The notes beneath the pieces are model-generated. The model ran no database searches. It was not told the DNA's origin and saw only the letters and a list, made by a program, of their open reading frames with translations. Positions 1 through 6,634 of a DNA stretch of 25,562 bases are shown one piece after another. Made by a program: the position numbers and the translations under genes. Source of the stretch: Chloroflexota bacterium (GTDB taxonomy: Bacteria; Chloroflexota; Anaerolineae; Anaerolineales; Villigracilaceae); NCBI GenBank assembly GCA_023459215.1, contig JAEWVF010000059.1, positions 1 to 25,562 on the forward strand, written 5' to 3'. Position 1 is the stretch's first letter. Each line of letters starts with the position of its first letter.

Positions 1-16
1 TGATTTTGCGATTTTT

Positions 17-82
17 ACCGCGAAGTGCGCCAAGAACGCCAAGAAAAGCTTAAAACTTTGCGTTCTTTGCGAGCTTCGCGGT
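17..82. repeat. Intergenic palindromic repeat, family A, copy 1
   Basis: Two 23-base arms (17-39 and 60-82) are inverted copies, about 20 of 23 positions matching, around a 20-base A/T-rich loop. The left arm begins ACCGCGAAG and the right arm ends CTTCGCGGT. A related element lies at 8441-8513 with a similar loop containing ACTTAAAA. It looks like a small non-coding, REP- or MITE-like interspersed element. No gene is seen in 1-211 beyond this repeat and the downstream promoter. Confidence 0.75.
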
Positions 83-150
83 TTGATTTTTAGAGTTTTG
101 CCGCGGCTCACTGACTTTAAGAAAGCCCCAACGTAAAAAAATAGGCAGCT

Positions 151-179
151 TTGACGAAGCCGGTCATTTCTTGTAAACT
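151..179 (+). promoter_or_regulatory. Sigma70-type promoter of the prolyl oligopeptidase gene
   Basis: A -35 box TTGACG (151-156), an exact 17-base spacer and a -10 box TAAACT (174-179) would start transcription near 186, giving a leader of about 25 bases. The leader carries a strong Shine-Dalgarno GGAGGA at 201-206, five bases before the ATG at 212. Prediction from consensus match only. Confidence 0.6.
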
Positions 180-211
180 AAAAATATCCAGCACAAAAAC
201 GGAGGAATCTC

Positions 212-2278
212 ATGTCCCTGACTTATCCGCAAACCCCAACCGTTGCACAAACCGATAACTACCACGGCACCCTGGTAGCCGACCCCTATCGCTGGCTTGA
301 AGATGTCGACTCGCCCGAGACCCTGGCCTGGATCGAACGCCAAAACGAATTAACCTTCGGCTATCTGGAAAAAATCCCGGCCCGCGAGCGGCTGCGCAAA
401 CGCCTGACCGAACTTTGGGACTATCCCAAAGCCCAGGCCCCGCTCAAGCGCGGTGGGCGCTACTTCCAATTCCGCAACAGCGGCTTACAAAACCAGGATG
501 TTCTTTTCGTGCTCGACAACCTGGAGGCCGAGCCGCGCATCCTGCTTGACCCAAACACACTCTCCGCGGATGGCACCGTCGCCTTGAATAGCTGGAAAGC
601 CAGCCCGGACGGCAACTGGCTGGCCTATGCCACCTCGACCAGCGGCTCCGATTGGCAAATCTGGCATATCCGCGACGTTAACAGCGGCGCAGACCTGCCC
701 GAGTTGCTCGAATGGAGCAAATTCAGCGGCGCGGCCTGGCTGCCCGATTCGAGCGCTTTCTTCTACGCCCGTTACGATGCCCCCCAGGCTGGCGAGGAAC
801 TACAAGGCGCAAACTATTATCAAAAACTCTACCTGCATCGTCTGGAAACACCCCAAAGCGCCGACGAGTTAATCTACCAGCGCCCTGACCAAAAGGAGTG
901 GGGCTTCGGCGCTCAGGTCAGCGAGGATGGACGCTACCTGGTCATCAACATCTGGCAGGGAACCGACGTGCGCAACCGCATTGTCTACCGCGACCTGCAA
1001 AATAACGGCGATTTCGTCGAATTGCTGATCGAACTGGAGGCTGCCTACACCTTCGTCGGCAACGACGATGGCCGATTCTACTTCCGCACCGACATGGATG
1101 CACCGCGCGGGCGTCTGATTGCCATCGACAGCGACCAGCCCGATAAGGCTCACTGGCACACGCTCATCCCCGAAGGCGAACATGTGCTCGAATCGGTCAA
1201 AATGGTCGACGACCAGTTCGTGGCGGTCATCAGCCGCGATGCCCATCATGAAATCCACCATTATCGGCTGGATGGGAAGCCGCTCGGGCAGATTGCGCTG
1301 CCAACGCTGGGTACCGTTTTCTCGAACTTTGAGTACACCGTCAACGGCTCACGCTCTGATCGTGAGCTGTTCTTCGGTTTCACAAGTTTTCTCTTCCCCC
1401 TGACCGTCTACCGCTATGACTTCGCCGCCGAAAGCTGCCAGGCCATCTTCCAGCCGCCGCTGGCTTTCGACGCCTCCGGCTACGAAACCCGCCAGGTGTT
1501 CGTACCCAGCAAGGATGGCACCCAGGTACCGCTCTTCCTGACCCACAAAAAGGGGCTGGAACTCAACGGCCAAAACCCGACCCTGCTCTACGGCTACGGC
1601 GGGTTCAGCGTGGCGCTCATGCCCGGATTCTCGATCAGCCGCCTGGCCTGGCTCGAAATGGGCGGAGTCTACGCCCAGGCCATCCTGCGCGGCGGCAGCG
1701 AATACGGTGAAGAATGGCACCAGGCCGGTATGCTGCACAACAAGCAAAACGTTTTCGATGATTTCATCGCCTGTGCCGAATGGATGATTGCCGAAAAAAT
1801 CACTTCCACCGCCAAACTGGCCATCAACGGCGGCTCGAACGGCGGCCTGCTGGTCGGCGCTTGCCTGACCCAGCGCCCCGACCTGTTCGGAGCCTGCCTG
1901 CCCGCCGTTGGCGTGATGGATATGCTGCGCTTCCACAAGTTCACCATCGGCTGGGCCTGGGTCAGCGACTATGGCTGTGCCGATGATCCCGAGCAATTCA
2001 AAACACTCTACGCCTATTCGCCGCTGCACAACATCCAGACTGGAAGGCGCTACCCGCCGACCATGGTCACCACCGCCGACCACGACGACCGGGTCGTTCC
2101 CGGCCACTCATTCAAATTTGCCGCCGCGCTGCAAGCTGCCCAGGTTGGCGAAGCCCCGATCCTGATCCGCATCCAGACCAAGGCCGGGCACGGCTTCGGC
2201 AAACCAACCGCCATCCTGATCCAGGAGCAGGCCGATATGTACGCCTTCCTGGTCAAAACGCTGCAAATGGAAGGCTAA
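212..2278 (+). CDS. Prolyl oligopeptidase (serine peptidase family S9A)
   Basis: A 688-residue serine peptidase that would cleave short peptides after proline. The N-terminal region (about 1-75) has the family hallmark DPYRWLED. A beta-propeller fills about residues 76-420, followed by the alpha/beta-hydrolase domain. The triad can be read directly: Ser542 in GGSNGGLL, Asp625 in DHDDRVVP (followed by the substrate-binding Arg627) and His660 in KAGHGFGKP. Length and residue spacing match the family (about 700 residues). No signal peptide is visible, so it is probably cytoplasmic. The start is supported by GGAGGA just upstream and by a promoter at 151-179. It is monocistronic, converging on the nitrite reductase gene with a shared terminator between them. 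Confidence 0.95.
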   Translation: MSLTYPQTPTVAQTDNYHGTLVADPYRWLEDVDSPETLAWIERQNELTFGYLEKIPARERLRKRLTELWDYPKAQAPLKRGGRYFQFRNSGLQNQDVLFVLDNLEAEPRILLDPNTLSADGTVALNSWKASPDGNWLAYATSTSGSDWQIWHIRDVNSGADLPELLEWSKFSGAAWLPDSSAFFYARYDAPQAGEELQGANYYQKLYLHRLETPQSADELIYQRPDQKEWGFGAQVSEDGRYLVINIWQGTDVRNRIVYRDLQNNGDFVELLIELEAAYTFVGNDDGRFYFRTDMDAPRGRLIAIDSDQPDKAHWHTLIPEGEHVLESVKMVDDQFVAVISRDAHHEIHHYRLDGKPLGQIALPTLGTVFSNFEYTVNGSRSDRELFFGFTSFLFPLTVYRYDFAAESCQAIFQPPLAFDASGYETRQVFVPSKDGTQVPLFLTHKKGLELNGQNPTLLYGYGGFSVALMPGFSISRLAWLEMGGVYAQAILRGGSEYGEEWHQAGMLHNKQNVFDDFIACAEWMIAEKITSTAKLAINGGSNGGLLVGACLTQRPDLFGACLPAVGVMDMLRFHKFTIGWAWVSDYGCADDPEQFKTLYAYSPLHNIQTGRRYPPTMVTTADHDDRVVPGHSFKFAAALQAAQVGEAPILIRIQTKAGHGFGKPTAILIQEQADMYAFLVKTLQMEG

Positions 2279-2286
2279 AAAATGCA

Positions 2287-2329
2287 AAAGAGGCCGGCCC
2301 GCGGATTATTCCGCCAGGCCGGCCTCTTT
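2287..2329. terminator. Bidirectional rho-independent terminator
   Basis: A perfect 13-base stem (AAAGAGGCCGGCC, 2287-2299, with 2317-2329) is extended inside by GCGG/CCGC (2301-2304, 2311-2314). It sits between two convergent stop codons. Read on the minus strand the stem is followed by a T-rich run (TTTTGCATTTTTT); on the plus strand it ends in CTTTC. It probably ends both the peptidase and the nitrite reductase transcripts. Confidence 0.85.
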
Positions 2330-2341
2330 CAATTTCAGGGG

Positions 2342-4150
2342 TTAGTGTCCGCTGCCTTCGGTCTCTTCGCCCATATAAACTTCATGATTCGGCTCGCCCT
2401 CGACCAGCAAAAAGCCGGCCAGTCCGCGCTGCATGCGCGAGAGCGCATGGTCGACCAGGATATAGCGTCCCGGCACATCAACCGTGAACTCGACCATCGT
2501 TGCCCCGCCAGGCGGAACCAGGGTTGTCTGCACATCGGTCAGCGGAGCAGCGGTCAGGGAGGCTTGATCGTAAACCCGGTCAAAAATTTCACCGATGACA
2601 TGGAAGGATGAGGTGAAATTCGGGCCGCCGACACCGAAATAAATCCGCACCGTCTCGCCCACATTGGCGCGCAAGGCATGCTCATCACTGGCCAGCGCCA
2701 TTGAAGCGCCATTGAAGACAAAATACTCAGGGTTTTCATCGAGCAGCTTGACTGTGTCATCGCTCAGCGCGCCGGATGTGCCAAAGGGCTGGGCGGTATA
2801 CAGCTCACCCTGCATCACATAGTACTCGCGGTCAACCGGCGGCAGGCCGCCTTCCGGCTCGACCAGGATCAGCCCGTACATACCGTTGGCAATGTGGTGC
2901 GCAACCATCGGAGTGGCGCAGTGGTAAACGTACACACCTGGGTTGAGCGCCTTGAAGGTGAACATCGTCTCGCCACCCGGCTGGGTTTGGGTCGCCACCG
3001 CGCCGCCGCCAGGGCCGGTCACGGCATGGAAATCGACCGAGTGGGCCATCATGCTGTCGGGCAGGTTCTTGAGGTGAACTTCAACGGTATCGCCCACCCG
3101 GATGCGGATAAAGGGGCCGGGAACCTTGCCATTGAACGTCCAATACTTGAAGGTAGTGCCATCCGCCAGCTTGCCAACCAGTTCCACCGTTTCCAACTCA
3201 ACCACCAATTTCTCGGGGCCGCGCTCGGGCAGCGGAGCAGGCAGGTCGGCTGGATTGCGGACAATATCCACCGCATTCGGGTCGGCTGGTCCCGCAGCTG
3301 CCACCGGAGCGGACTCACCCGAACCTGTGTAACTGGCATTCGACAAATTGCTTCCCGCCGAGGCCACGCCCGATCCGGCGACGAATTTTCCTTCCATCCC
3401 GGCCTGGCGGTGACCGGCAATGGCGCAGTAGTAGGTAAAAGTGCCTTCCTTATCGACAAAAAACTCGAAGCTGATGGTATTGCCCTGACCGACCACATCC
3501 GCCGATTGAACGCCAAACTCATCAAGATAAAGGTTGTGGGCTGCGCCTTCACCGCTCGCCAGGGTAATCTTGACCGTATCGCCGACATTCGCCTTCAGTT
3601 CCGGGTTCATCTGGCCATCGATCTCGCCGCCTTTCCCGATGAAAACCATCTTGCCATCCATCAGGCCGCTCTCCAACGCATACTCGACAACGATGCCGCT
3701 CGCTGCCGGGGCGGAAACTTCAGCAATCTCCTGCGCCTCGCCTGCGATTACGTCGCCGACCAGCAAAACGCCCTTCATACCCAGTTTTTCCAGGCCCGAA
3801 TCATGGTACTCCAGTGCGCCATCCTGGCTGGGCACGGTGAATGTAACCGAAGTAGTTTCACCCTGCTTCGTAATCTTGTCCGAAGTAACATTCAAGGCGG
3901 GGAAAACAATGTCGTGGGCCCCCTCACCGCTGTTGACCAACATGATGGTGATTCTTTCGCCCGGCTTGGCGCGCAGAACCGGATTAACCAACCCATTAAT
4001 ATCGCCGTCCACACCAAGGTAAACGAACTTGCCATCGCGCATGGTCGCAGTTAGAACATATTCGGTATTGACAACGGTTGTCGTTGGCGAACAGGCGGCC
4101 AACAGCACAAAAACCAGCAATACGAACCAAAATCGTTGAATTTGTTTCAT
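2342..4150 (-). CDS. nirK: Copper-containing nitrite reductase (NirK-type) lipoprotein with two extra N-terminal cupredoxin domains
   Basis: A 602-residue exported protein, predicted to reduce nitrite to NO on the outer face of the membrane. Residues 1-20 form a lipoprotein signal peptide ending in LLAAC, with Cys20 as lipid anchor. Domain 1 (about 29-133) is cupredoxin-like but lacks the Cys-His-Met copper loop. Domain 2 (about 154-260) keeps a full type-1 copper set: His205, Cys242, His247, Met252. After a Ser/Ala-rich linker, the two-cupredoxin NirK core (about 315-590) has His370, Asp373, His375, His410, Cys411, His419, Met424, His517, Ile519 and His568. By family comparison these are the type-1 ligands (370, 411, 419, 424), the type-2 ligands (375, 410, 568) and the catalytic Asp373/His517 pair. 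The extra cupredoxin could feed electrons to the core (inference). RBS AAGGAG precedes the ATG. A CRP/FNR-family gene lies directly upstream on the same strand. Confidence 0.88.
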   Translation of the reverse strand: MKQIQRFWFVLLVFVLLAACSPTTTVVNTEYVLTATMRDGKFVYLGVDGDINGLVNPVLRAKPGERITIMLVNSGEGAHDIVFPALNVTSDKITKQGETTSVTFTVPSQDGALEYHDSGLEKLGMKGVLLVGDVIAGEAQEIAEVSAPAASGIVVEYALESGLMDGKMVFIGKGGEIDGQMNPELKANVGDTVKITLASGEGAAHNLYLDEFGVQSADVVGQGNTISFEFFVDKEGTFTYYCAIAGHRQAGMEGKFVAGSGVASAGSNLSNASYTGSGESAPVAAAGPADPNAVDIVRNPADLPAPLPERGPEKLVVELETVELVGKLADGTTFKYWTFNGKVPGPFIRIRVGDTVEVHLKNLPDSMMAHSVDFHAVTGPGGGAVATQTQPGGETMFTFKALNPGVYVYHCATPMVAHHIANGMYGLILVEPEGGLPPVDREYYVMQGELYTAQPFGTSGALSDDTVKLLDENPEYFVFNGASMALASDEHALRANVGETVRIYFGVGGPNFTSSFHVIGEIFDRVYDQASLTAAPLTDVQTTLVPPGGATMVEFTVDVPGRYILVDHALSRMQRGLAGFLLVEGEPNHEVYMGEETEGSGH

Positions 4151-4184
4151 GGGAACTTCTCCTTATAAAGTTTCGGCTCAATTT

Positions 4185-4208
4185 GGATAATTTAGCGCCG
4201 ATTTATCC
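4185..4208. promoter_or_regulatory. Palindromic operator candidate upstream of nirK
   Basis: GGATAATT, eight bases, then ATTTATCC: the two half-sites are inverted copies matching at 7 of 8 positions. The centre lies about 45 bases before the nirK start codon. The size and symmetry fit a dimeric CRP/FNR-family protein, and such a gene lies just upstream, but the half-site is not the classical TTGAT or TGTGA. A T/A-rich -10-like stretch (TATTAT/TATAAG on the minus strand, about 4207-4216) abuts it. Function is inferred. Confidence 0.4.
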
Positions 4209-4258
4209 TTATAATACACCATTCCCATGGGGCCGTCTTTGCGCCAGCACAAATAACA

Positions 4259-4282
4259 AGGGCGACCTTTGCAGGTCGCCCT
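4259..4282 (-). terminator. Hairpin terminator at the end of the CRP-family gene
   Basis: A perfect 10-base stem AGGGCGACCT / AGGTCGCCCT (4259-4268 and 4273-4282) encloses the loop TTGC. It overlaps the last base of the regulator stop codon. On the minus strand it is followed by TTGTTATTTG, a weak T tract, so termination may be partial, with some read-through into nirK. Confidence 0.6.
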
Positions 4283-4980
4283 CACGCCAGATCGTCTGCT
4301 ATCCTTACCAAGCCATGCGGCTCGCGCAGGATTACCCGTTCCCGTCCGATTTTCAAAATCCCCGCCCGCTCCCACTCTGCCAGCGTCCGGCTGACCGTAT
4401 ACAGCGTGGTTCCGCTCATCTCGGCCACATCCTGGCGGGTCAAGCGCATATCGATCAGCATCCCCTCCTCAGTCTTTTTCCCCGATTCGGCAGCCAACTT
4501 GAGCAGGATACGCGCAATGCGCTGCTCGACCCGCTCGGTCAGCAACGCCTTTTGGCGTTCCTGCAACTCGAGGATGTAGCCATGCATCAACTGCATTGTA
4601 TTAACCGAGATTGCCGGGGCATTTTCCGCTAGATGGCGCAAGCGCTCCGTATCCCAGGCCATGGCCGTGCTGTTCTCTACCGCCTGGGCCGTAGCCGGAT
4701 AGCCCGCGTCTGGGTTGAGCATCGCAATCCCGCCATAGGTCTGGCCAGGAGTCATCATTCGCAAGGTAATCTGCTGGCCGCTGGGGGTAATCTGAACCAT
4801 CTTGACCCGCCCGGAAACCAGCACATAGGCATGCTTGGCCGGATCGCCTTGCAAAAAGAAAAACCCGCCTTCTTCCACCGAGCGCAGAATGCCCGCATCC
4901 AGCGCCTGGCGCAGGACCGCATCATTCACATCTTTAAACAAGCTGGATTTTCGAACAATTTCCTGTACATCTTTGTCCAT
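4282..4980 (-). CDS. CRP/FNR-family transcription regulator
   Basis: A 232-residue regulator. The cyclic-nucleotide-binding-type beta-barrel covers about residues 10-125 (GGFFFLQGDPAKHAYVLVSG is typical), then a long dimerisation helix (about 130-165) and a winged helix-turn-helix (about 178-222, LTRQDVAEMSG then YTVSRTLAEWERAG). There is no cysteine anywhere, so it cannot hold an FNR-type Fe-S cluster. Ligand choice (cyclic nucleotide, NO/heme or other) cannot be read from sequence. In the recognition helix the usual FNR/CRP glutamate is replaced by Tyr, while Ser-Arg are kept, so its operator may be atypical. It lies upstream of nirK in the same direction and diverges from the thioredoxin operon, so it may control both (inference). 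No Shine-Dalgarno is visible before the ATG. Confidence 0.88.
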   Translation of the reverse strand: MDKDVQEIVRKSSLFKDVNDAVLRQALDAGILRSVEEGGFFFLQGDPAKHAYVLVSGRVKMVQITPSGQQITLRMMTPGQTYGGIAMLNPDAGYPATAQAVENSTAMAWDTERLRHLAENAPAISVNTMQLMHGYILELQERQKALLTERVEQRIARILLKLAAESGKKTEEGMLIDMRLTRQDVAEMSGTTLYTVSRTLAEWERAGILKIGRERVILREPHGLVRIADDLA

Positions 4981-4986
4981 GGAAGC

Positions 4987-4992
4987 ATTTTA
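4987..4992 (-). promoter_or_regulatory. Possible -10 box directly before the CRP-family start codon
   Basis: On the minus strand TAAAAT is followed by six bases (GCTTCC) and the ATG. No Shine-Dalgarno is present. The geometry would allow a leaderless transcript. No convincing -35 box was found at normal spacing, so this is tentative. Confidence 0.3.
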
Positions 4993-5118
4993 ATCCAATC
5001 CGCGATAAACCCCGTGATCATTTCAAGGACACTTTAAGATTCAGCAGAATTCGCTGCAACTATTTTCCCGTCTTTGCATCAAATGAAAGGATAAAAACAA
5101 AGAACAGGGACTTGAACC

Positions 5119-5640
5119 GTGAATAAAAAAGAATTTATCGCCAAACTTGAACGAAATCCGCTGCCAGTCGTGGTCGACTTTTGGGCGCCGTGGTGCGGGC
5201 CTTGCAAAATGGTCAAACCCATTCTGGAAAAACTCGCCAAGGAATATCAGGGCCGGGTGGAACTCTGGCAAATCAACGCCGACCAAAACCCCGCCCTGCT
5301 GCAAGAATTGGGGATTCGCGGCATTCCCACCCTGATTGTTTACCGCAACGGCCAGGAAAAACTCCGCTCGGTTGGCGCAAAACCGGCCAATGCGCTGCGG
5401 GATATGTTCGAAAGCCTGGCCAACGGAACCGATCCGGCCCCGGCCGGGATTGCCCTCGGTGAGCGCATACTCCGCTTTGGCGCCGGGCTGGCGATTGCCG
5501 CCTGGGGCTGGAGCAGCGAAGCCAGTTGGCCCTTGTTCGCTGTGGCCGGCGTGGTGATGTTTAGCGTCGTTTATGACCGCTGTCCCATCTGGCGGGCGGT
5601 AACAACACAATTCAAAAAACTGATCAACCCCCAAAGATAA
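5119..5640 (+). CDS. Membrane-anchored thioredoxin: thioredoxin domain fused to DUF2892
   Basis: A 173-residue fusion. Residues 1-100 are a thioredoxin fold with the active site Trp25-Cys26-Gly27-Pro28-Cys29 and the cis-proline loop GIPT (Pro70). A Pro/Ala-rich linker leads to a C-terminal DUF2892-like module (about 112-165): GERILRFGAGLAIAAWGW, a second hydrophobic helix, then YDRCPIW with Cys155. DUF2892 is known from YgaP-type rhodanese membrane proteins. No N-terminal signal is seen, so the thioredoxin domain probably faces the cytoplasm. The start is GTG at 5119, supported by AGGGA eight bases upstream. It heads a probable operon with the zinc-ribbon and DUF302 genes, all thiol- or metal-related. 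Confidence 0.85.
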   Translation: MNKKEFIAKLERNPLPVVVDFWAPWCGPCKMVKPILEKLAKEYQGRVELWQINADQNPALLQELGIRGIPTLIVYRNGQEKLRSVGAKPANALRDMFESLANGTDPAPAGIALGERILRFGAGLAIAAWGWSSEASWPLFAVAGVVMFSVVYDRCPIWRAVTTQFKKLINPQR

Positions 5641-5675
5641 AATTCGACACCTGCTGACAAAAAGGAACCTGACTT

Positions 5676-5885
5676 ATGCCATTGTATGAATATCACTGCA
5701 ACGAGTGTGGCTCGGAATTTGAGAAAATGGTGCGTTTTTCAGAAGCAAACCAGCTTCCGGCCTGTCCCAACTGTAGCAGTTCCCAAACCCGCAAAAAGTT
5801 GTCAGCCGTGGCCTCGTTTGGGGCAAACGAATCCGGCTCGGGCGGTTACGCCAGCAATTGCAGTCCGCGCGGCGGATTTAGCTGA
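5676..5885 (+). CDS. FmdB-type zinc-ribbon small protein
   Basis: A 69-residue protein with the FmdB-family opening MPLYEYHCNECGSEFE and two zinc knuckles, Cys8-x2-Cys11 and Cys30-x2-Cys33, followed by a Gly/Ser-rich tail containing Cys62. Family members are proposed regulators or metal-handling proteins; the exact role is unknown. RBS AAAGGAA precedes the ATG. It lies 35 bases after the thioredoxin fusion gene and 72 bases before the DUF302 gene, so the three are probably co-transcribed. Confidence 0.85.
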   Translation: MPLYEYHCNECGSEFEKMVRFSEANQLPACPNCSSSQTRKKLSAVASFGANESGSGGYASNCSPRGGFS

Positions 5886-5957
5886 GCGGGATAACCTGGC
5901 GGCCGTGCGCCGTCTCCAAGATCATCCAAAAAGTATTGTGGAAACGAGGAAACCTTT

Positions 5958-6356
5958 ATGAGTGCGTCTGGCTTTAAAACCCTGCTTAGCCTGCCCTACG
6001 AAACCGCCATCGAAAAAGTAACCGAAGCTCTCAAGGTCGAGGGCTTTGGCGTTCTCACCAGCATCGATGTCAAAGAAACGCTGAAAAAGAAACTGGATGT
6101 CGATTTTCGCCGCTACGCCATCCTGGGGGCCTGTAACCCGCCCCTGGCGCATAAGGCCCTGAGCGCCCGCCCCGAAATCGGCTTACTGCTGCCATGCAAT
6201 GTGATTGTATATGAGGAAGATGCAAACAGTACGGTTGTGAATATCACCGACCCCATGGCCATGTTCAATTTCATGGACGACAACTCCCTCGAGTCGGTGG
6301 CCAACGAAGCCCACCAACGCCTGCAACGAGTGGCTGAAGCGCTGCAAAAACTGTAA
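5958..6356 (+). CDS. DUF302 domain protein
   Basis: A 132-residue cytoplasmic protein filled by one DUF302 domain: a conserved opening like LPYETAIEKVTEALKVEGFG, then DVKETLKKKLDVDF, the signature GACNPPLAHKAL and the LLPCNVIVYE strand with a single conserved Cys. The biochemical role of DUF302 is not established; members often occur near sulfur and thiol redox genes. RBS GAGGAAA lies seven bases before the ATG. Last gene of the trx-fmdB-DUF302 group, followed by a clear terminator. Confidence 0.85.
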   Translation: MSASGFKTLLSLPYETAIEKVTEALKVEGFGVLTSIDVKETLKKKLDVDFRRYAILGACNPPLAHKALSARPEIGLLLPCNVIVYEEDANSTVVNITDPMAMFNFMDDNSLESVANEAHQRLQRVAEALQKL

Positions 6357-6380
6357 AGCAAAGACAATTTTCAAGATTCA

Positions 6381-6415
6381 AGCATCGTTGAACAACCTTC
6401 GACGGTGCTTTTTTT
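6381..6415 (+). terminator. Rho-independent terminator after the DUF302 gene
   Basis: A 12-base stem AGCATCGTTGAA / TTCGACGGTGCT (6381-6392 and 6398-6409, two G-U wobbles) with loop CAACC, followed by six T residues (6410-6415). Confidence 0.85.
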
Positions 6416-6433
6416 ATTAGACATCTTGCATAA

Positions 6434-6531
6434 GTCCTGAGCGGAGCGTCCTTCGACTACGGGCGGCGCAAAATACGCTTCGCCCTCCGCTCAGGACGGT
6501 GACACTTTATAAAAAAGCGAAGTCGAAGGAC
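6434..6531. repeat. Nested palindromic repeat, family C, intergenic copy
   Basis: Two perfect inverted pairs interlock: GTCCTGAGCGGAG (6434-6446) with 6485-6497, and GTCCTTCGAC (6448-6457) with GTCGAAGGAC (6522-6531). The 12-mer CTGAGCGGAGCG at 6437-6448 recurs inside the Tal/Pgi gene (minus strand). It fills much of the 278-base gap before the first ABC gene; the remainder, apart from the terminator and promoter, shows nothing recognisable. Confidence 0.7.
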
Positions 6532-6596
6532 ATTTACAAGGCAACATGTCCACTTTTGCAAGAGATCTATTCAGAAACAGGTTTCAAACAACATTC

Positions 6597-6625
6597 TTGA
6601 CGGAATCCGGTTTCGGGCATAAAAA
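6597..6625 (+). promoter_or_regulatory. Sigma70-type promoter of the ABC exporter genes
   Basis: A -35 box TTGACG (6597-6602), a 17-base spacer and -10 TAAAAA (6620-6625). The -35 is identical to that at 151-156. The ATG at 6635 is only nine bases after the -10 and there is no Shine-Dalgarno, so the transcript could begin at or within a few bases of the start codon. Confidence 0.5.
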
Positions 6626-6634
6626 TAACCCGCT

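Noticed and set aside
2894..4054. A 386-codon open frame on the plus strand opposite nirK
   Set aside because: Antisense shadow of a GC-rich gene; low-complexity His/Arg/Gly-rich translation, no recognisable domain, and the opposite strand encodes full copper-site motifs.
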